From Sanguibacter keddieii (GTDB lineage: Bacteria; Actinomycetota; Actinomycetes; Actinomycetales; Actinomycetaceae): a stretch of DNA of 64,000 nucleotides. Position numbers and translations under genes: made by a program. Shown in pieces: positions 45,986 to 56,800 of the stretch. The notes beneath the pieces were generated by a model. That model searched no databases. It saw only the letters and a list, made by a program, of their open reading frames with translations, and had not been told where the DNA came from. Location: the NCBI RefSeq assembly GCF_001064145.1, contig NZ_JVOJ01000032.1, positions 82,927 to 146,926 on the forward strand. Direction: 5' to 3'. Position 1 is the stretch's first letter. Each line of letters starts with the position of its first letter.

Positions 45986-47758
45986 TTACGGTCTGCGATC
46001 GGCCAGGACTGCGGGAATCGCGGCCACAATGTCGCTGGCCTGAATGGGGGCGCCGCCGTTCTGTTGATTCGCGGCAGCGTAGGCCGCGCGGGCGTGCAGA
46101 CACACGGCTGCCGATAGGCGCGCCGAGGTCACGCACTGCGAGCGAGAGCTAGCGCTTGCTCGCGCACTGGCGCGCGCCAAGATTCCCGCGATGAAACCTG
46201 CCAGGACGTCACCGTTGCCTGCGATGCCGGCCCAGGACGTGCTTGGCGCGCTGACCGTGGGTTCGTAGACGCACGTGAGCTCGGAGCGCGTGTCCGCGCC
46301 GTTCTCGGTTCCGTCGAGGCTGGTAGCGGAGTTTTCCTCCGCGTCGACGGCGACGTATTCGAACGAATAGACGATCGTCACGGGGCCCTTGAGGACGATG
46401 TGGCAGCCCGTGGCCTCGTGGAGGGCGCGAGCGTAGCGCAGGGGGGAGGCCGCGACCTCGCGCTTCGTGATCGGCGTTCCGAGCGCGCTCAGCAGGCGCG
46501 CTGCCTCGCCGTAGTGCGGGGTGAGCACGGTGGCATCGGGGGTGAGCGAGCCGAGAAGCTCGGGGACGAGGTCAAGCGCCCACGCGTCGATGACGAGCGG
46601 CATGCCCGATTGACCGCAGAACTGAGCGAGTTCGAGCGCGTCCTCGCGGCGTTCCTCGTCCAGGCCGGGCCCGATGAGCGCCGCCTGAATGCGGCCGCCG
46701 ATCATGACGACACCCGGCTGGTCAGCCAGCACGAGATCTTGGACGCGCCGGGTCGAGTTGAGGCGCACCATACCCACGCCCGCGGCCAGCGCCCCGCGCG
46801 TAGCGAGAATACCCGCGCCCGGATAGGTGTCGGAGCCTGCGACGAGGCCGACAACGCCGCGCGCGTACTTGTCGTCCGAGAATGCGGGAACCGGCACGGC
46901 GGAGTGGGCGCGATATTCATCGTCGTAGTAGTAGATGTCGCCCGCGCCGATCGTTCCGTCAGCGTCGGGATGCGTGCTGGTGGCCACCTCGCTCCAATAC
47001 ATTCGCATCAGCCTCACCTCGCCGGAGTATTCGACGGCGGGTGGCAGGATCTGTGCGCGCTTGTAGGTGCCAACCGCGAGGGTGTGCGTGGCCCGCAGAA
47101 TCGGACCGCGGACCGCGCCGTCGTCATCGGTGAGGCCCGACGGTACATCGATGGCAATCACTTTCTTCGGGTGCGCGCGCATTGCGTCGTTCAGGCACGT
47201 CACCGTATCCGCGAGCTCGCCCACGAGGGGCCCACGTGAACCGATGCCCACGATTCCGTCGATCCACAGGCGCGCACCGCAGATAGTGCCCCACTCGGGT
47301 GTTCCTTCGATGGAGCGCAGGGAGCGACCGCCCAGTTCCACGATGCCGACTCCCGCTTCTCGAGCCGCAGCCAGGCCGCGTGCATGACACGTGGGCTTGA
47401 GCAGAAATGCTGTGACAACCATCCCCTGCTCCGCCAGCAGCGCGCACGCGTACAGGGCATCACCGCCGTTGTCGCCTCCGCCAACGAAAGCGACCACGCA
47501 GGTGTCCAAGTCTTCGATGCGCGCAGCTGCCTCGTCAAGACCGATATCGTCTCGCAGCCTGGAGATGGCGGCCGCCTCCGGTATATTCCACAGCCACGCA
47601 AGCGGATCGGACAGGTAGCGGACACGATCGGCGACCTTCTCCGCGACCTGGCGCATGTAGCGGTCGGGGTCGCCGTCCGCTGCTGCTGCTTCAACGTGCC
47701 GACGTTCAATGTCTCGTGCCTCAGCGAAGGACACGGCGCGACCGTCCAGAATCAACAT
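45986..47758 (-). CDS. nnr: Bifunctional NAD(P)H-hydrate epimerase/dehydratase
   Basis: Repairs damaged NADH and NADPH. The 590-residue protein joins an N-terminal epimerase domain (FVGGGDNGGDALYACA, IDVPSGLTDDDG) to a C-terminal ADP/ATP-dependent dehydratase (VLTPHYGEAARLLSALG, HIVLKGPVTIV, AGNGDVLAGFIAGILA). About 25 residues between HIVLKGPVTI and the GNGDVLAG loop are longer than usual. Start chosen at ATG 47758, which has a GAGAAT box 6 nt upstream. The synteny next to alr is the same as in mycobacteria. Confidence 0.93.
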   Translation of the reverse strand: MLILDGRAVSFAEARDIERRHVEAAAADGDPDRYMRQVAEKVADRVRYLSDPLAWLWNIPEAAAISRLRDDIGLDEAAARIEDLDTCVVAFVGGGDNGGDALYACALLAEQGMVVTAFLLKPTCHARGLAAAREAGVGIVELGGRSLRSIEGTPEWGTICGARLWIDGIVGIGSRGPLVGELADTVTCLNDAMRAHPKKVIAIDVPSGLTDDDGAVRGPILRATHTLAVGTYKRAQILPPAVEYSGEVRLMRMYWSEVATSTHPDADGTIGAGDIYYYDDEYRAHSAVPVPAFSDDKYARGVVGLVAGSDTYPGAGILATRGALAAGVGMVRLNSTRRVQDLVLADQPGVVMIGGRIQAALIGPGLDEERREDALELAQFCGQSGMPLVIDAWALDLVPELLGSLTPDATVLTPHYGEAARLLSALGTPITKREVAASPLRYARALHEATGCHIVLKGPVTIVYSFEYVAVDAEENSATSLDGTENGADTRSELTCVYEPTVSAPSTSWAGIAGNGDVLAGFIAGILARASARASASSRSQCVTSARLSAAVCLHARAAYAAANQQNGGAPIQASDIVAAIPAVLADRRP

Positions 47759-47764
47759 GGGGTC

Positions 47765-47770
47765 ATTCTC
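47765..47770 (-). promoter_or_regulatory. -10 box of a leaderless nnr transcript
   Basis: GAGAAT on the minus strand, 6 nt before the ATG at 47758. Confidence 0.5.
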
Positions 47771-47824
47771 CCACACGTGCTGGCCCTCGCAGGGCAGCGG
47801 GTAAGGGGGAAGATGCTAACAAAC

Positions 47825-47854
47825 ACGGCGGCGAGGCACATGCCCCGCCGCCGT
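47825..47854 (-). terminator. Terminator of the sugar transporter gene
   Basis: ACGGCGGCG and CGCCGCCGT form a 9-bp stem with a 12-base loop, 27 bp after the stop; TGTTTGTT follows on the minus strand. Confidence 0.72.
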
Positions 47855-47881
47855 CAGATGATCAGATAGTCGCCGCGCCGC

Positions 47882-48781
47882 TCAGGCGACGTCGAGGGTC
47901 TTGGCGACGCCCGCCAGCACCGCGCCCACGATAACGAGGGCGACACCGATGATCGTCCAGCGCAGTTCCTTGCGCGAGCGCGTCTCGTGAAGCCACAGAA
48001 TTCCCAGCGGCGTGGAAATAAGGATTCCCAGCTGCGAGAGGGTGAAACCCGTGCCCGCGCCCAGGTTGTTGGAGTTGAGCTGGAGCAGCAGGATGGCGGT
48101 GCCCCACAGGACGCCGTTGAAGGTCGAAGGGAGCATGCGACGGTGGCGCAGCGAATCCTCGGGGTCGACGCCGCCGCGGCCCTGGATCGCGAAGAAAGCA
48201 CCGCAATAGACGGTGTAGCCGATCGCCTGGGGCAGGAGGAACTCGGCGGGCGCGATCCCGAACCACTTGATGATGAGGGGGAAAGCCACGAGGCCCAGCG
48301 TCGAGGTGGTCAGCAGGAAGGCGCCGCGCTTCCAGTCGAGGGAGGCCGCGTCGGAGCCGGACTCGGAGCGCGACAGGAACCAGATGCCGACGATGAGGAC
48401 CACGATGGCGGCGATTCCGTAGGGCAGCGCGCCACCGTGGAGCCACTCGCCGAAGATCGCGATGCCCGCCAGGGACATGAGGACCAGCTGGCCGCCGGTA
48501 GACAGCGGCATCGTGCGGCTCATGCCCAGGACCGAGTAGGAGCGCAGCTGATCGCACACGCCGACGCCGAGGAGCAGGCCGGTCAGGAAAGAGACGCCCA
48601 GGTTCAGCGGCGTCCACGCGGGGTGCAGGAAAGGGGTGGCGACGGCGGCCATGAGCAGGCCGCCGAGGACGGCGCCCATGACTCGCTGGCGGTCTGATCC
48701 GCCGGTCTTTCCCATCAGCGTCGTAGCGACACCGAAGAAGACAGAGGGCAGGATTCCGATAAGGATCGTGGACAGGGTCAT
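47882..48781 (-). CDS. GRP-type sugar uptake protein (GlcU/RbsU-like)
   Basis: A 299-residue protein with about ten hydrophobic helices of the drug/metabolite transporter superfamily. The start GILPSVFFGVATTLMGK, the middle SVLGMSRTMPLSTGGQLVL and the late LGILISTPLGILWLHET match the GRP (glucose/ribose porter) family. Gram-positive members import glucose or ribose with protons. The substrate here is not certain. GGAGG precedes the ATG. It is monocistronic, ending in a terminator. Confidence 0.85.
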   Translation of the reverse strand: MTLSTILIGILPSVFFGVATTLMGKTGGSDRQRVMGAVLGGLLMAAVATPFLHPAWTPLNLGVSFLTGLLLGVGVCDQLRSYSVLGMSRTMPLSTGGQLVLMSLAGIAIFGEWLHGGALPYGIAAIVVLIVGIWFLSRSESGSDAASLDWKRGAFLLTTSTLGLVAFPLIIKWFGIAPAEFLLPQAIGYTVYCGAFFAIQGRGGVDPEDSLRHRRMLPSTFNGVLWGTAILLLQLNSNNLGAGTGFTLSQLGILISTPLGILWLHETRSRKELRWTIIGVALVIVGAVLAGVAKTLDVA

Positions 48782-48998
48782 GTGCGCACCTCCTGGGGTG
48801 GTCGATGCCCCGTTTCACAAGGTCGGGGCTTGCTTGCGTTGAATGGTGCGGCGGGCGCGCCGCCACCTCTTCCACGCTAGTCGCTGCCTCCCCCATGCCT
48901 GCAATCTCCATCGCGGTTTTGGCTACTGTTTCACATACACATCGTGAAGCCTTTCACCATATCAGGCCGACTCGATGACGCAGCGAACGCCCGGTTCC

Positions 48999-49060
48999 GG
49001 AAGCTGACACCGATCCGCACAAGCGGCCCGGGCCTCGTCCCATATGAGGAACGAGGCCCG
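48999..49060. repeat. 62-bp direct repeat, left copy (flanks the TAC island)
   Basis: Aligns without gaps to 50648-50709 with 9 mismatches; the last 32 positions, which contain the terminator hairpin, differ at a single base. Together the copies bracket the three accessory genes. Confidence 0.85.
49029..49060 (-). terminator. Terminator of the TAC operon (duplicate of the glmS terminator)
   Basis: CGGGCCTCGT (49029-49038) and ACGAGGCCCG (49051-49060) pair over 10 bp. It lies 53 bp past the stop of the SecB-like gene. Confidence 0.7.
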
Positions 49061-49112
49061 TTATCGTTCACGAGGCGCAGACCCTATAAGCCCTATAAGA
49101 AAACCGCATGGA

Positions 49113-49568
49113 CTACTTGTTGGGAGCGAAAGTGATTTGGCCGGAACGAATGAGAGGCAGGAGAACGGCCGTGCCAGTGACCCGCGCGGTCAAGCCACTG
49201 AGGGCTTCACGAACAAAGGGAATCGCTGCCATGAGCGCGACTTTCGATGCGAAGTCGGCAGATGCTTCAGGGGCGAGAACAAACTCCTGAGACCCCGCAT
49301 AATCGGTGATTACCGCGATAACGGCCTGCCACTGCGCGGCTTTGAAATGGAATTCAAACCGAGCTCCGAACTCTTTTCCTTCCTGCCGAGTCCCGAGCTT
49401 GCAGGTAATCTCGATCGGCGTCGACTCGCTATCTTCACGATCGACACCTGCCTGCGGAGCATTGTCAATGAGGTCAATCGACAGGTGGTCAAAGCGGATA
49501 GCTGCCAGCTGGAGTTCCGCAACCCTGAGTATCTCATCGGCGGTTGTCAAGAGCGGCACGTCAGACAT
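49113..49568 (-). CDS. SecB-like chaperone of a toxin-antitoxin-chaperone module
   Basis: A 151-residue protein. The C-terminal half, with PFVREALSGLTARVTG and then a short hydrophobic run before SGQITF, follows the SecB helix pattern (PYAREVISDLVTRGG...). The N-terminal half has alternating strand-like segments (EFGARFEFHF). In TAC systems such as M. tuberculosis Rv1955-1957, the SecB-like chaperone binds the C-terminal tail of the antitoxin and stabilises it. Gene order here is the same: toxin, antitoxin, chaperone. The start overlaps the antitoxin end by 8 bp. Similarity is read by eye, so the fold call is moderate. Confidence 0.6.
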   Translation of the reverse strand: MSDVPLLTTADEILRVAELQLAAIRFDHLSIDLIDNAPQAGVDREDSESTPIEITCKLGTRQEGKEFGARFEFHFKAAQWQAVIAVITDYAGSQEFVLAPEASADFASKVALMAAIPFVREALSGLTARVTGTAVLLPLIRSGQITFAPNK

Positions 49569-49950
49569 GAGCTGGCTCCTGGGTAATGGTCCAGCCGTCG
49601 GCGATTACCTGTGCCTTACGCGGCGTCGCCGGAACATGGACAGTTGCTTTGGCGGCTCCGGTCATCTGCCACGCACCGGGTACGCCTGCACCGCAGTCAT
49701 CGACAACCTTAATGTCGAGGAGCGCATTGACGGCCATCGCGTACCGGATGATGGATGACACAGTCGGGTTAGCGTCATAGCGCTCAAACGCAGCGACCGT
49801 AGGCTGACTGACGCCCATGCGCTCGGCGACAGTCTGCTGGCTGAGCTTATGCTCCTTGCGGAGCCTTACCAAACCCTCGAGAAGACGATCCCTCGCATCG
49901 ACCAGCAGATCTGCGCGGCGCTCAAGGCTCTCATCACTCACTGAAGTCAT
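49561..49950 (-). CDS. higA: HigA-like antitoxin with XRE helix-turn-helix
   Basis: A 129-residue DNA-binding protein. KLSQQTVAERMGVSQPTVAAFER (about residues 35-57) is a classic XRE helix-turn-helix. After it come about 60 residues ending KAQVIADGWTITQEPAHV; TAC antitoxins carry a chaperone-addiction tail at this place, often with an exposed Trp. The gene has its own promoter with a TATAGT box 7 nt before the ATG, so it can be made leaderless and apart from the toxin. It overlaps the chaperone gene. Confidence 0.78.
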   Translation of the reverse strand: MTSVSDESLERRADLLVDARDRLLEGLVRLRKEHKLSQQTVAERMGVSQPTVAAFERYDANPTVSSIIRYAMAVNALLDIKVVDDCGAGVPGAWQMTGAAKATVHVPATPRKAQVIADGWTITQEPAHV

Positions 49951-49957
49951 AGATTAA

Positions 49958-49987
49958 ACTATATAAGTGTGAGATGGTGTTATGCAA
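49958..49987 (-). promoter_or_regulatory. Promoter between toxin and antitoxin genes
   Basis: On the minus strand, TTGCAT (49982-49987), an 18-bp spacer and TATAGT (49958-49963) lie 7 nt before the antitoxin ATG. The near-palindrome ACTATATAAGT over the -10 box could be the antitoxin's own operator. Confidence 0.65.
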
Positions 49988-49990
49988 ACT

Positions 49991-50551
49991 TCAGTCATGT
50001 TGTGTGCGCCGCTCGACACCCCAGTGTGTGGAATATCCAGAGGTGAGGCGACACTCAGCAATGTCGATCTCAGCGTCTTGCGCGGCCTTGGTCGCAGCCG
50101 GGTCACCGTTGACGATCACCTTCTCATGAGCATAAAGGCCTAGTATGCACAGGCCTAGCTGATCGAATGGCTGAGCGTGAATGAGACGGACCTCAGCCTG
50201 AGCATAGGAGTCAATCCCTGAGGAATTAACTTCGCGAACATCAATGTCCCGCCAGCGAATTTCGAAAAGAGCAGCACCGCCGCGCAGAGATTTCAGTTCT
50301 TCCGGTGGTCGAAGTTTGCCTTGTGCGGCTTTTTCCAGGCGCTTTTTAAAACTCGCGCGGATCATCGCCTCTTGGTACGGATTCCAGCGACGGTTCCTTG
50401 GCTCCTTGATGGCCGCCATAAGAGCATTTACAGCTAAGCTGATGTGCTCTTGAGCCGTTCCATTACCGCCGCCATACCAATAGAAGTCCGCAGGCAGGTC
50501 GAGACACGCATTCGACCTGGAGGAATTATCTGCGACACTCATGACCTCCAT
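49991..50551 (-). CDS. higB: HigB-like toxin
   Basis: A 186-residue protein. Its second half matches the Gp49/HigB (RelE-like mRNA interferase) pattern: LKSLRGGAALFEIRWRD, a strand region, LGLYAHEKV and then AAQDAEIDIAECRL. HigB toxins cut mRNA on the ribosome. The N-terminal 70 residues or so are longer than in compact HigB toxins. The start is uncertain: ATG 50551 is used; an ATG three codons later has GGAGG too close to it. A higher A+T content than the neighbours supports acquisition. Confidence 0.6.
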   Translation of the reverse strand: MEVMSVADNSSRSNACLDLPADFYWYGGGNGTAQEHISLAVNALMAAIKEPRNRRWNPYQEAMIRASFKKRLEKAAQGKLRPPEELKSLRGGAALFEIRWRDIDVREVNSSGIDSYAQAEVRLIHAQPFDQLGLCILGLYAHEKVIVNGDPAATKAAQDAEIDIAECRLTSGYSTHWGVERRTQHD

Positions 50552-50647
50552 GGTAGCCGGATGGTATTGAATTGTGAGCGCACATGCCGTCGACGGCTTG
50601 CCTCGCACAACACGCAAGGGGAACCCACAGTCGCCCACGAGCATGAG

Positions 50648-50709
50648 GAAACTGACGCCGGTCCGTAAAACCAGCGCGGGCCTCGTCCCAGATGAGGAAC
50701 GAGGCCCGG
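50648..50709. repeat. 62-bp direct repeat, right copy (flanks the TAC island)
   Basis: Right partner of 48999-49060. It contains the glmS terminator, and so is probably the original sequence, with the left copy a duplicate made when the island was gained. Confidence 0.85.
50678..50709 (-). terminator. Terminator of glmS
   Basis: CGGGCCTCGT (50678-50687) and ACGAGGCCCG (50700-50709) pair over 10 bp, 36 bp after the glmS stop. Confidence 0.72.
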
Positions 50710-50744
50710 GAGCGCTGCCGGGACACCAGCCCCGCGTCGGTGGA

Positions 50745-52658
<1,914 letters not shown>

Positions 52659-52665
52659 AGCACCC

Positions 52666-52671
52666 ATTCCA
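52666..52671 (-). promoter_or_regulatory. Possible -10 box of a leaderless glmS transcript
   Basis: TGGAAT on the minus strand, 7 nt before the ATG at 52658; 4 of 6 consensus bases. Confidence 0.4.
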
Positions 52672-52752
52672 ACACACCAAACCCCCCTATCGGTCAGTAA
52701 CGTGTGTCGCTTCACGCGGTGAACAAGTGCACACGACCACAAACAAGTGGGG

Positions 52753-52758
52753 CACAAT
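52753..52758 (+). promoter_or_regulatory. -10 box of a leaderless coaA transcript
   Basis: CACAAT ends 6 nt before the GTG at 52765. Confidence 0.5.
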
Positions 52759-52764
52759 GGGATC

Positions 52765-53787
52765 GTGAGCACCACCGAGAGCCCCTCGACCGTCCCATCC
52801 ACAGCCTCGCCGGCCGCCTCGCCTGACGAGCTAAGCCCGGCTGCCGCACGCAACGCGCACAACCCCTACGCGCGCTTCGACCGCCGCGAGTGGGACCGCC
52901 TCGCCGATCGCACTCCCCTGCCCCTCACGCAGGAGGACATCGACCGCATCGCGTCACTGGGCGACCCCATCGACATGACCGAGGTCGATACAATTTACCG
53001 GCCCCTGAGCGCGCTGCTGCAGCTCTACATCGACGGGCGCCGCCGCACCGCCGCCGAGCGCCACGCCTTCCTCGGAGAGCCCGAGGGCCACTCAACGCCC
53101 TTCGTCATCGGCATCGCCGGCTCGGTCGCCGTCGGAAAGTCGACGGTCGCGCGCCTCCTCCAGCTGCTGCTCTCCCGCTGGGACTCCACCCCACGCGTGG
53201 ACCTGGTGACCACCGACGGCTTCCTCTACCCGAACCGGATCCTGCAGGAACGCTCCCTCATCGCCCGCAAGGGGTTCCCCGAGTCCTACGACCGCTCGGC
53301 CCTCATTTCGTTCCTCGCCTCGGTGAAGGCCGGCAACCCGCACGCAAAAGCCCCGGTGTACTCGCACGTCACCTACGACATCGTGCCCGACACCTACATC
53401 GACGTGGATCGCCCCGACATCCTCATCGTCGAGGGCCTCAACGTGCTCCAGCCGCCGCGCTCGGCACCCGGTTCCATCTCGGTGGCAGTTTCGGACTACT
53501 TCGACTTTTCCATCTACGTCGACGCCGACGAAACGTTCATTGAACAGTGGTACGTGGACCGCTTCCTCAAGCTGCGCGCAACCGCGTTCTCCCGTGAGGA
53601 CTCCTACTTCAAGACCTACGCCTCCCTCACCGACGACGAGGCCGTCTCGACCGCGCACGTCGTCTGGAACGCGATCAACCTGCCGAACCTGCGCGAAAAC
53701 ATCCGCCCCACCCGCGAGCGCGCGACCCTCATCTTCACGAAGGGCCCCGACCACCGCGTCGAGTCCCTGTCAATCCGCAAGGACTGA
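52765..53787 (+). CDS. coaA: Pantothenate kinase (type I)
   Basis: First step of coenzyme A synthesis. The 340-residue protein has the P-loop [36 protein letters not shown] and the late [17 protein letters not shown], all of the PanK I family. An N-terminal Ser/Thr/Pro/Ala extension of about 30 residues precedes the core. GTG 52765 is chosen because CACAAT stands 6 nt upstream; a GTG six codons earlier would lie inside the promoter. A bidirectional terminator follows. Confidence 0.94.
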   Translation: MSTTESPSTVPSTASPAASPDELSPAAARNAHNPYARFDRREWDRLADRTPLPLTQEDIDRIASLGDPIDMTEVDTIYRPLSALLQLYIDGRRRTAAERHAFLGEPEGHSTPFVIGIAGSVAVGKSTVARLLQLLLSRWDSTPRVDLVTTDGFLYPNRILQERSLIARKGFPESYDRSALISFLASVKAGNPHAKAPVYSHVTYDIVPDTYIDVDRPDILIVEGLNVLQPPRSAPGSISVAVSDYFDFSIYVDADETFIEQWYVDRFLKLRATAFSREDSYFKTYASLTDDEAVSTAHVVWNAINLPNLRENIRPTRERATLIFTKGPDHRVESLSIRKD

Positions 53788-53814
53788 TCTCTTTCCCTCT
53801 CGTAGCGCACGCGA

Positions 53815-53851
53815 ACGAGGCCGCAGCCGGAAAACCCGGCCACGGCCTCGT
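53815..53851. terminator. Bidirectional terminator between coaA and the secreted glycan protein
   Basis: Outer stem ACGAGGCCG/CGGCCTCGT (9 bp) and inner stem GCCGG/CCGGC form a long hairpin between convergent genes. The outer stem is another copy of the GGCCTCGT motif. Confidence 0.75.
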
Positions 53852-53869
53852 CTCATGTGGAGCTAACGG

Positions 53870-56800
53870 TTAGCCGATCCACGCTCCCGAGGGCGCGAAG
53901 TGGTACCAGGACCAGCCGATGAGTTCCCAACCGGTGGCCATGGAGCCGTTCGAGCGCAGGTAGAACCAGACGGGGCCCTCCTGGTACCAGCCGGTGGTCA
54001 TCGCACCGTTGGCACCCAGGTGGTACCAGGTGCCGCCGAGGAGCTGCCAGCCGGTGACCATGGAGCCGGAGGGCGACAGGTAGTACCAGGTGCCGCCGTC
54101 CTTGACCCAACCGGTACGCATGACGCCGGAGGAGGACAGGTAGAACCAAGTTCCGTCGATCTGGGCCCAACCGGTCGCCATCTGACCGGTCGCGGGATCG
54201 AGGTAGTACCAGGAGCCGCGGTCCATGATCCAGCCGTACTGCTGGGCACCGCTGGAGCCGTGGTAGTACCAGTGTCCGCCGTCGTAGACCCAGCCCATCT
54301 TCAGGTAGCCGCTCGCGTCGAAGCGGTAGGTCTGCCCGTCGATGACGAGAGTCTCGTTGGCGGCGTAGGTGCCGTCAGAGTAGCTGTACCACCAGCCGAA
54401 GTATCCGGACTTCCACTGACCGGTGCGGGGCTGGGGCGCGGGATCCGGGGTCGGAGTCGGGGTGGGATCGACGGTCGGCACGGGTGCCGGGGTCGGGTCC
54501 ACGGTGGGCTGCGGAGCCGGGGGCGGGTCCACAGTCGGCTGCGGGTCCGGCGTGGGCTGCGGGTCCGGCGTGGGGGTCGGATCATCGACCGTCACCCAGT
54601 ACAGGAAGCGCGAGTCGCCGCCACCAACGGCATGGAGCACGACCTGCGAGGTCTCGCCCTCGCCAAGCTCGACTTCCTGCGTCGTCTTGTCGGCCGGGTT
54701 GACGAGCATCAGGTGCGCGTTCGCAGCCGGCTTCTTGACGGTCAGGGTGATGTCCTGAGCGGTCTCGGCCAGCGAGCCGTTGTCGGTGCGCGGGTCGAGG
54801 AGGTAGGACGGGTAGCGGGTCTGGCCGGTCAGAGCGTTGACGACCATGAAACCCTTGGGGGCCGTCGTGGAGTCGCCGAAGATTTCGGCGGACTTGGCGG
54901 TCTCCAGGCCCTTCAGCTGCTCGAAGTAGCCGACGACGACGTCGCCGGGCAGTCTATCGTTGACGGAGCCGACGTTGGTGACCGACATGTCAACCAGACC
55001 GACGGCCTCGTTGGCGGCCTTGGCCTCGTCTCCCGAGGCGAAGTCACCGTACTTGTAGCCGCTCAGCGAAGGGGCCTCACCGCGAGCCGCGTACTGGCCG
55101 GGCTTGTAGGCGACGAACGTGGAATTCATGGCCTTCGTGTAGTTACCGATGTAAGCAACGTTGCCGAAGATGTTGGAGAACTCGTAGAACGAACGCGTCG
55201 GCGCACCATCGTGGTCGATGATCGAGGAGCGGTCGTAGCCGTTGTATTCCATGCGGAACAGGCCGAACCACTTCTGGCCGGTGGCCAGGCCCAGGGACGG
55301 GACGATCGACTTTTCGGAGGCCGACACGTTGGCGTCCCAGTTGTAGTCCAGGTACTGGCCGTACAGGATCGGGCTGGTGCCGTCACCGGTGAGGCCCTTG
55401 AGGCCGTATTCGCGCTGCTTCTTCCAGGTGTTGGTGTTCAGCAGGTCCATAACGACTCTGCTCGGAGCCGGGCCACCGTTGGCACCCCAGTAGTACTTGT
55501 CCCAGCTGAGCAGGTCGGGCTTGGCGTTCTCGACGTAGTAGCTCAGGTTCGCGTCGCGGTACCAGGAAGGATCATCCCAAGAGTTGGCGTGGACGACGGC
55601 ACCGGGGATGTTCTGCTTGGACCAGGAGAACCAGTTCTTAAAGCACTCCGACTCGACGCGGTTGAATCCGCCCTCATCGCCGTACTGGATGTCGACCAAC
55701 GTGGACGCGTAAGGCAACATGTACTCGTTCATGAAGTCGCGGGGCTCGCCCGCGTTGCACATGCTGTTCTTGCCGGTGGGAGCCTTCGCGAGGGCCCACG
55801 GCGCGCCCTTGCCGAGGGACTCCATCATGGCGGTATTGAACATGGGCAGGTCGTAGAACATCGGGAATGCGCCGCCCGTGAGGTCACGCTCGTTGGCATC
55901 GAAGCCGCCGCGGCCGTAGCCCTCGGAGGGAACCCACGCGGGCATCATGACGCCGTACTGCAGCGCGAGGGCCTGTGCGCGGTTCACGCCCCACTTGCCC
56001 TCCCCGGGGTTGAAGCCGGAGTAGCGCTCGTACATGGAGTTGTCGACTGCCGGGGCAACGGGGGTCTTGCCGGCGGGCAAGCCCCACACCTCGACGTCGT
56101 TGAAGGTCACCGCAGTGGCGATGTTGCGCGGAGTCTGCGGCTCGGTCTCGTCGTTCATCCAGATGCGGATGTTCTTGGCGAGGTGGTAGCTGTTGAAGTC
56201 CCAGTACCACAGGCCGCGCGCGTCGCGCGTGAGCGAGCCGTGGGTGACGATGGTCTTCCACTCGCCGCCGTCGGCCTCCTGGACCGCGATGGCCACGGAG
56301 TTACCGCCGTGCCAGCCCGGGACGCCGGCGGGCAGGGTCGGGGTACCCCATCCGTTGACGCGGTGCACGTAGCGGGCCTCGCCCAGGTGCAGCTCGATGC
56401 CGGTGACACTGCTCGACCAGTCATTCGCGCGGACGAGCGGATCGGAGGTCCACGTCGTTGTGGGGTCGAGGTCGGTGAGGGCCGCATTGTCGGCCTCGGT
56501 GCCGCCGTTCGCGGTGGCCGTCACGGGGACCATGACGTTGCCGCGGAAGTCGGTGTCCACCTTGGTGATGTTGACGACGTAGGTGGCTTCCTTGCCGTCC
56601 TTGCTCACCGTGGCAGTGATGACGTTCAGGCCGGTGGTGAGGTCGAGGTTGGACACGCGGCCGTCGGCGTCGGGGGTCGCGCCGTTGATGGTGACGGTGG
56701 CGCCGTCGACCGCGCGGATGCGGGCCGAGACGGCCTTGGCGTGGTAGTAACCGGTGGCCGTGTAGGTGTGGGTGCCGGGGGCGAAGTCCACGGGCTTGCC

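Larger units (their letters stand above)
48782..49112. other. 331-bp intergenic stretch with the left island repeat
   Basis: Holds the upstream region of the sugar transporter gene, the left 62-bp direct repeat (48999-49060) with its hairpin, and a short tandem CCTATAAG pair near 49083-49098. No gene is seen. Confidence 0.7.

Noticed and set aside
49083-49098. Tandem CCTATAAG pair as a promoter
   Set aside because: No gene starts suitably downstream on the plus strand and no -35 box is seen; probably chance.
52659-52764. glmS ribozyme/riboswitch
   Set aside because: The gap between glmS and coaA is 106 bp and holds two promoters with probable leaderless starts; the ribozyme is not known from actinobacteria.
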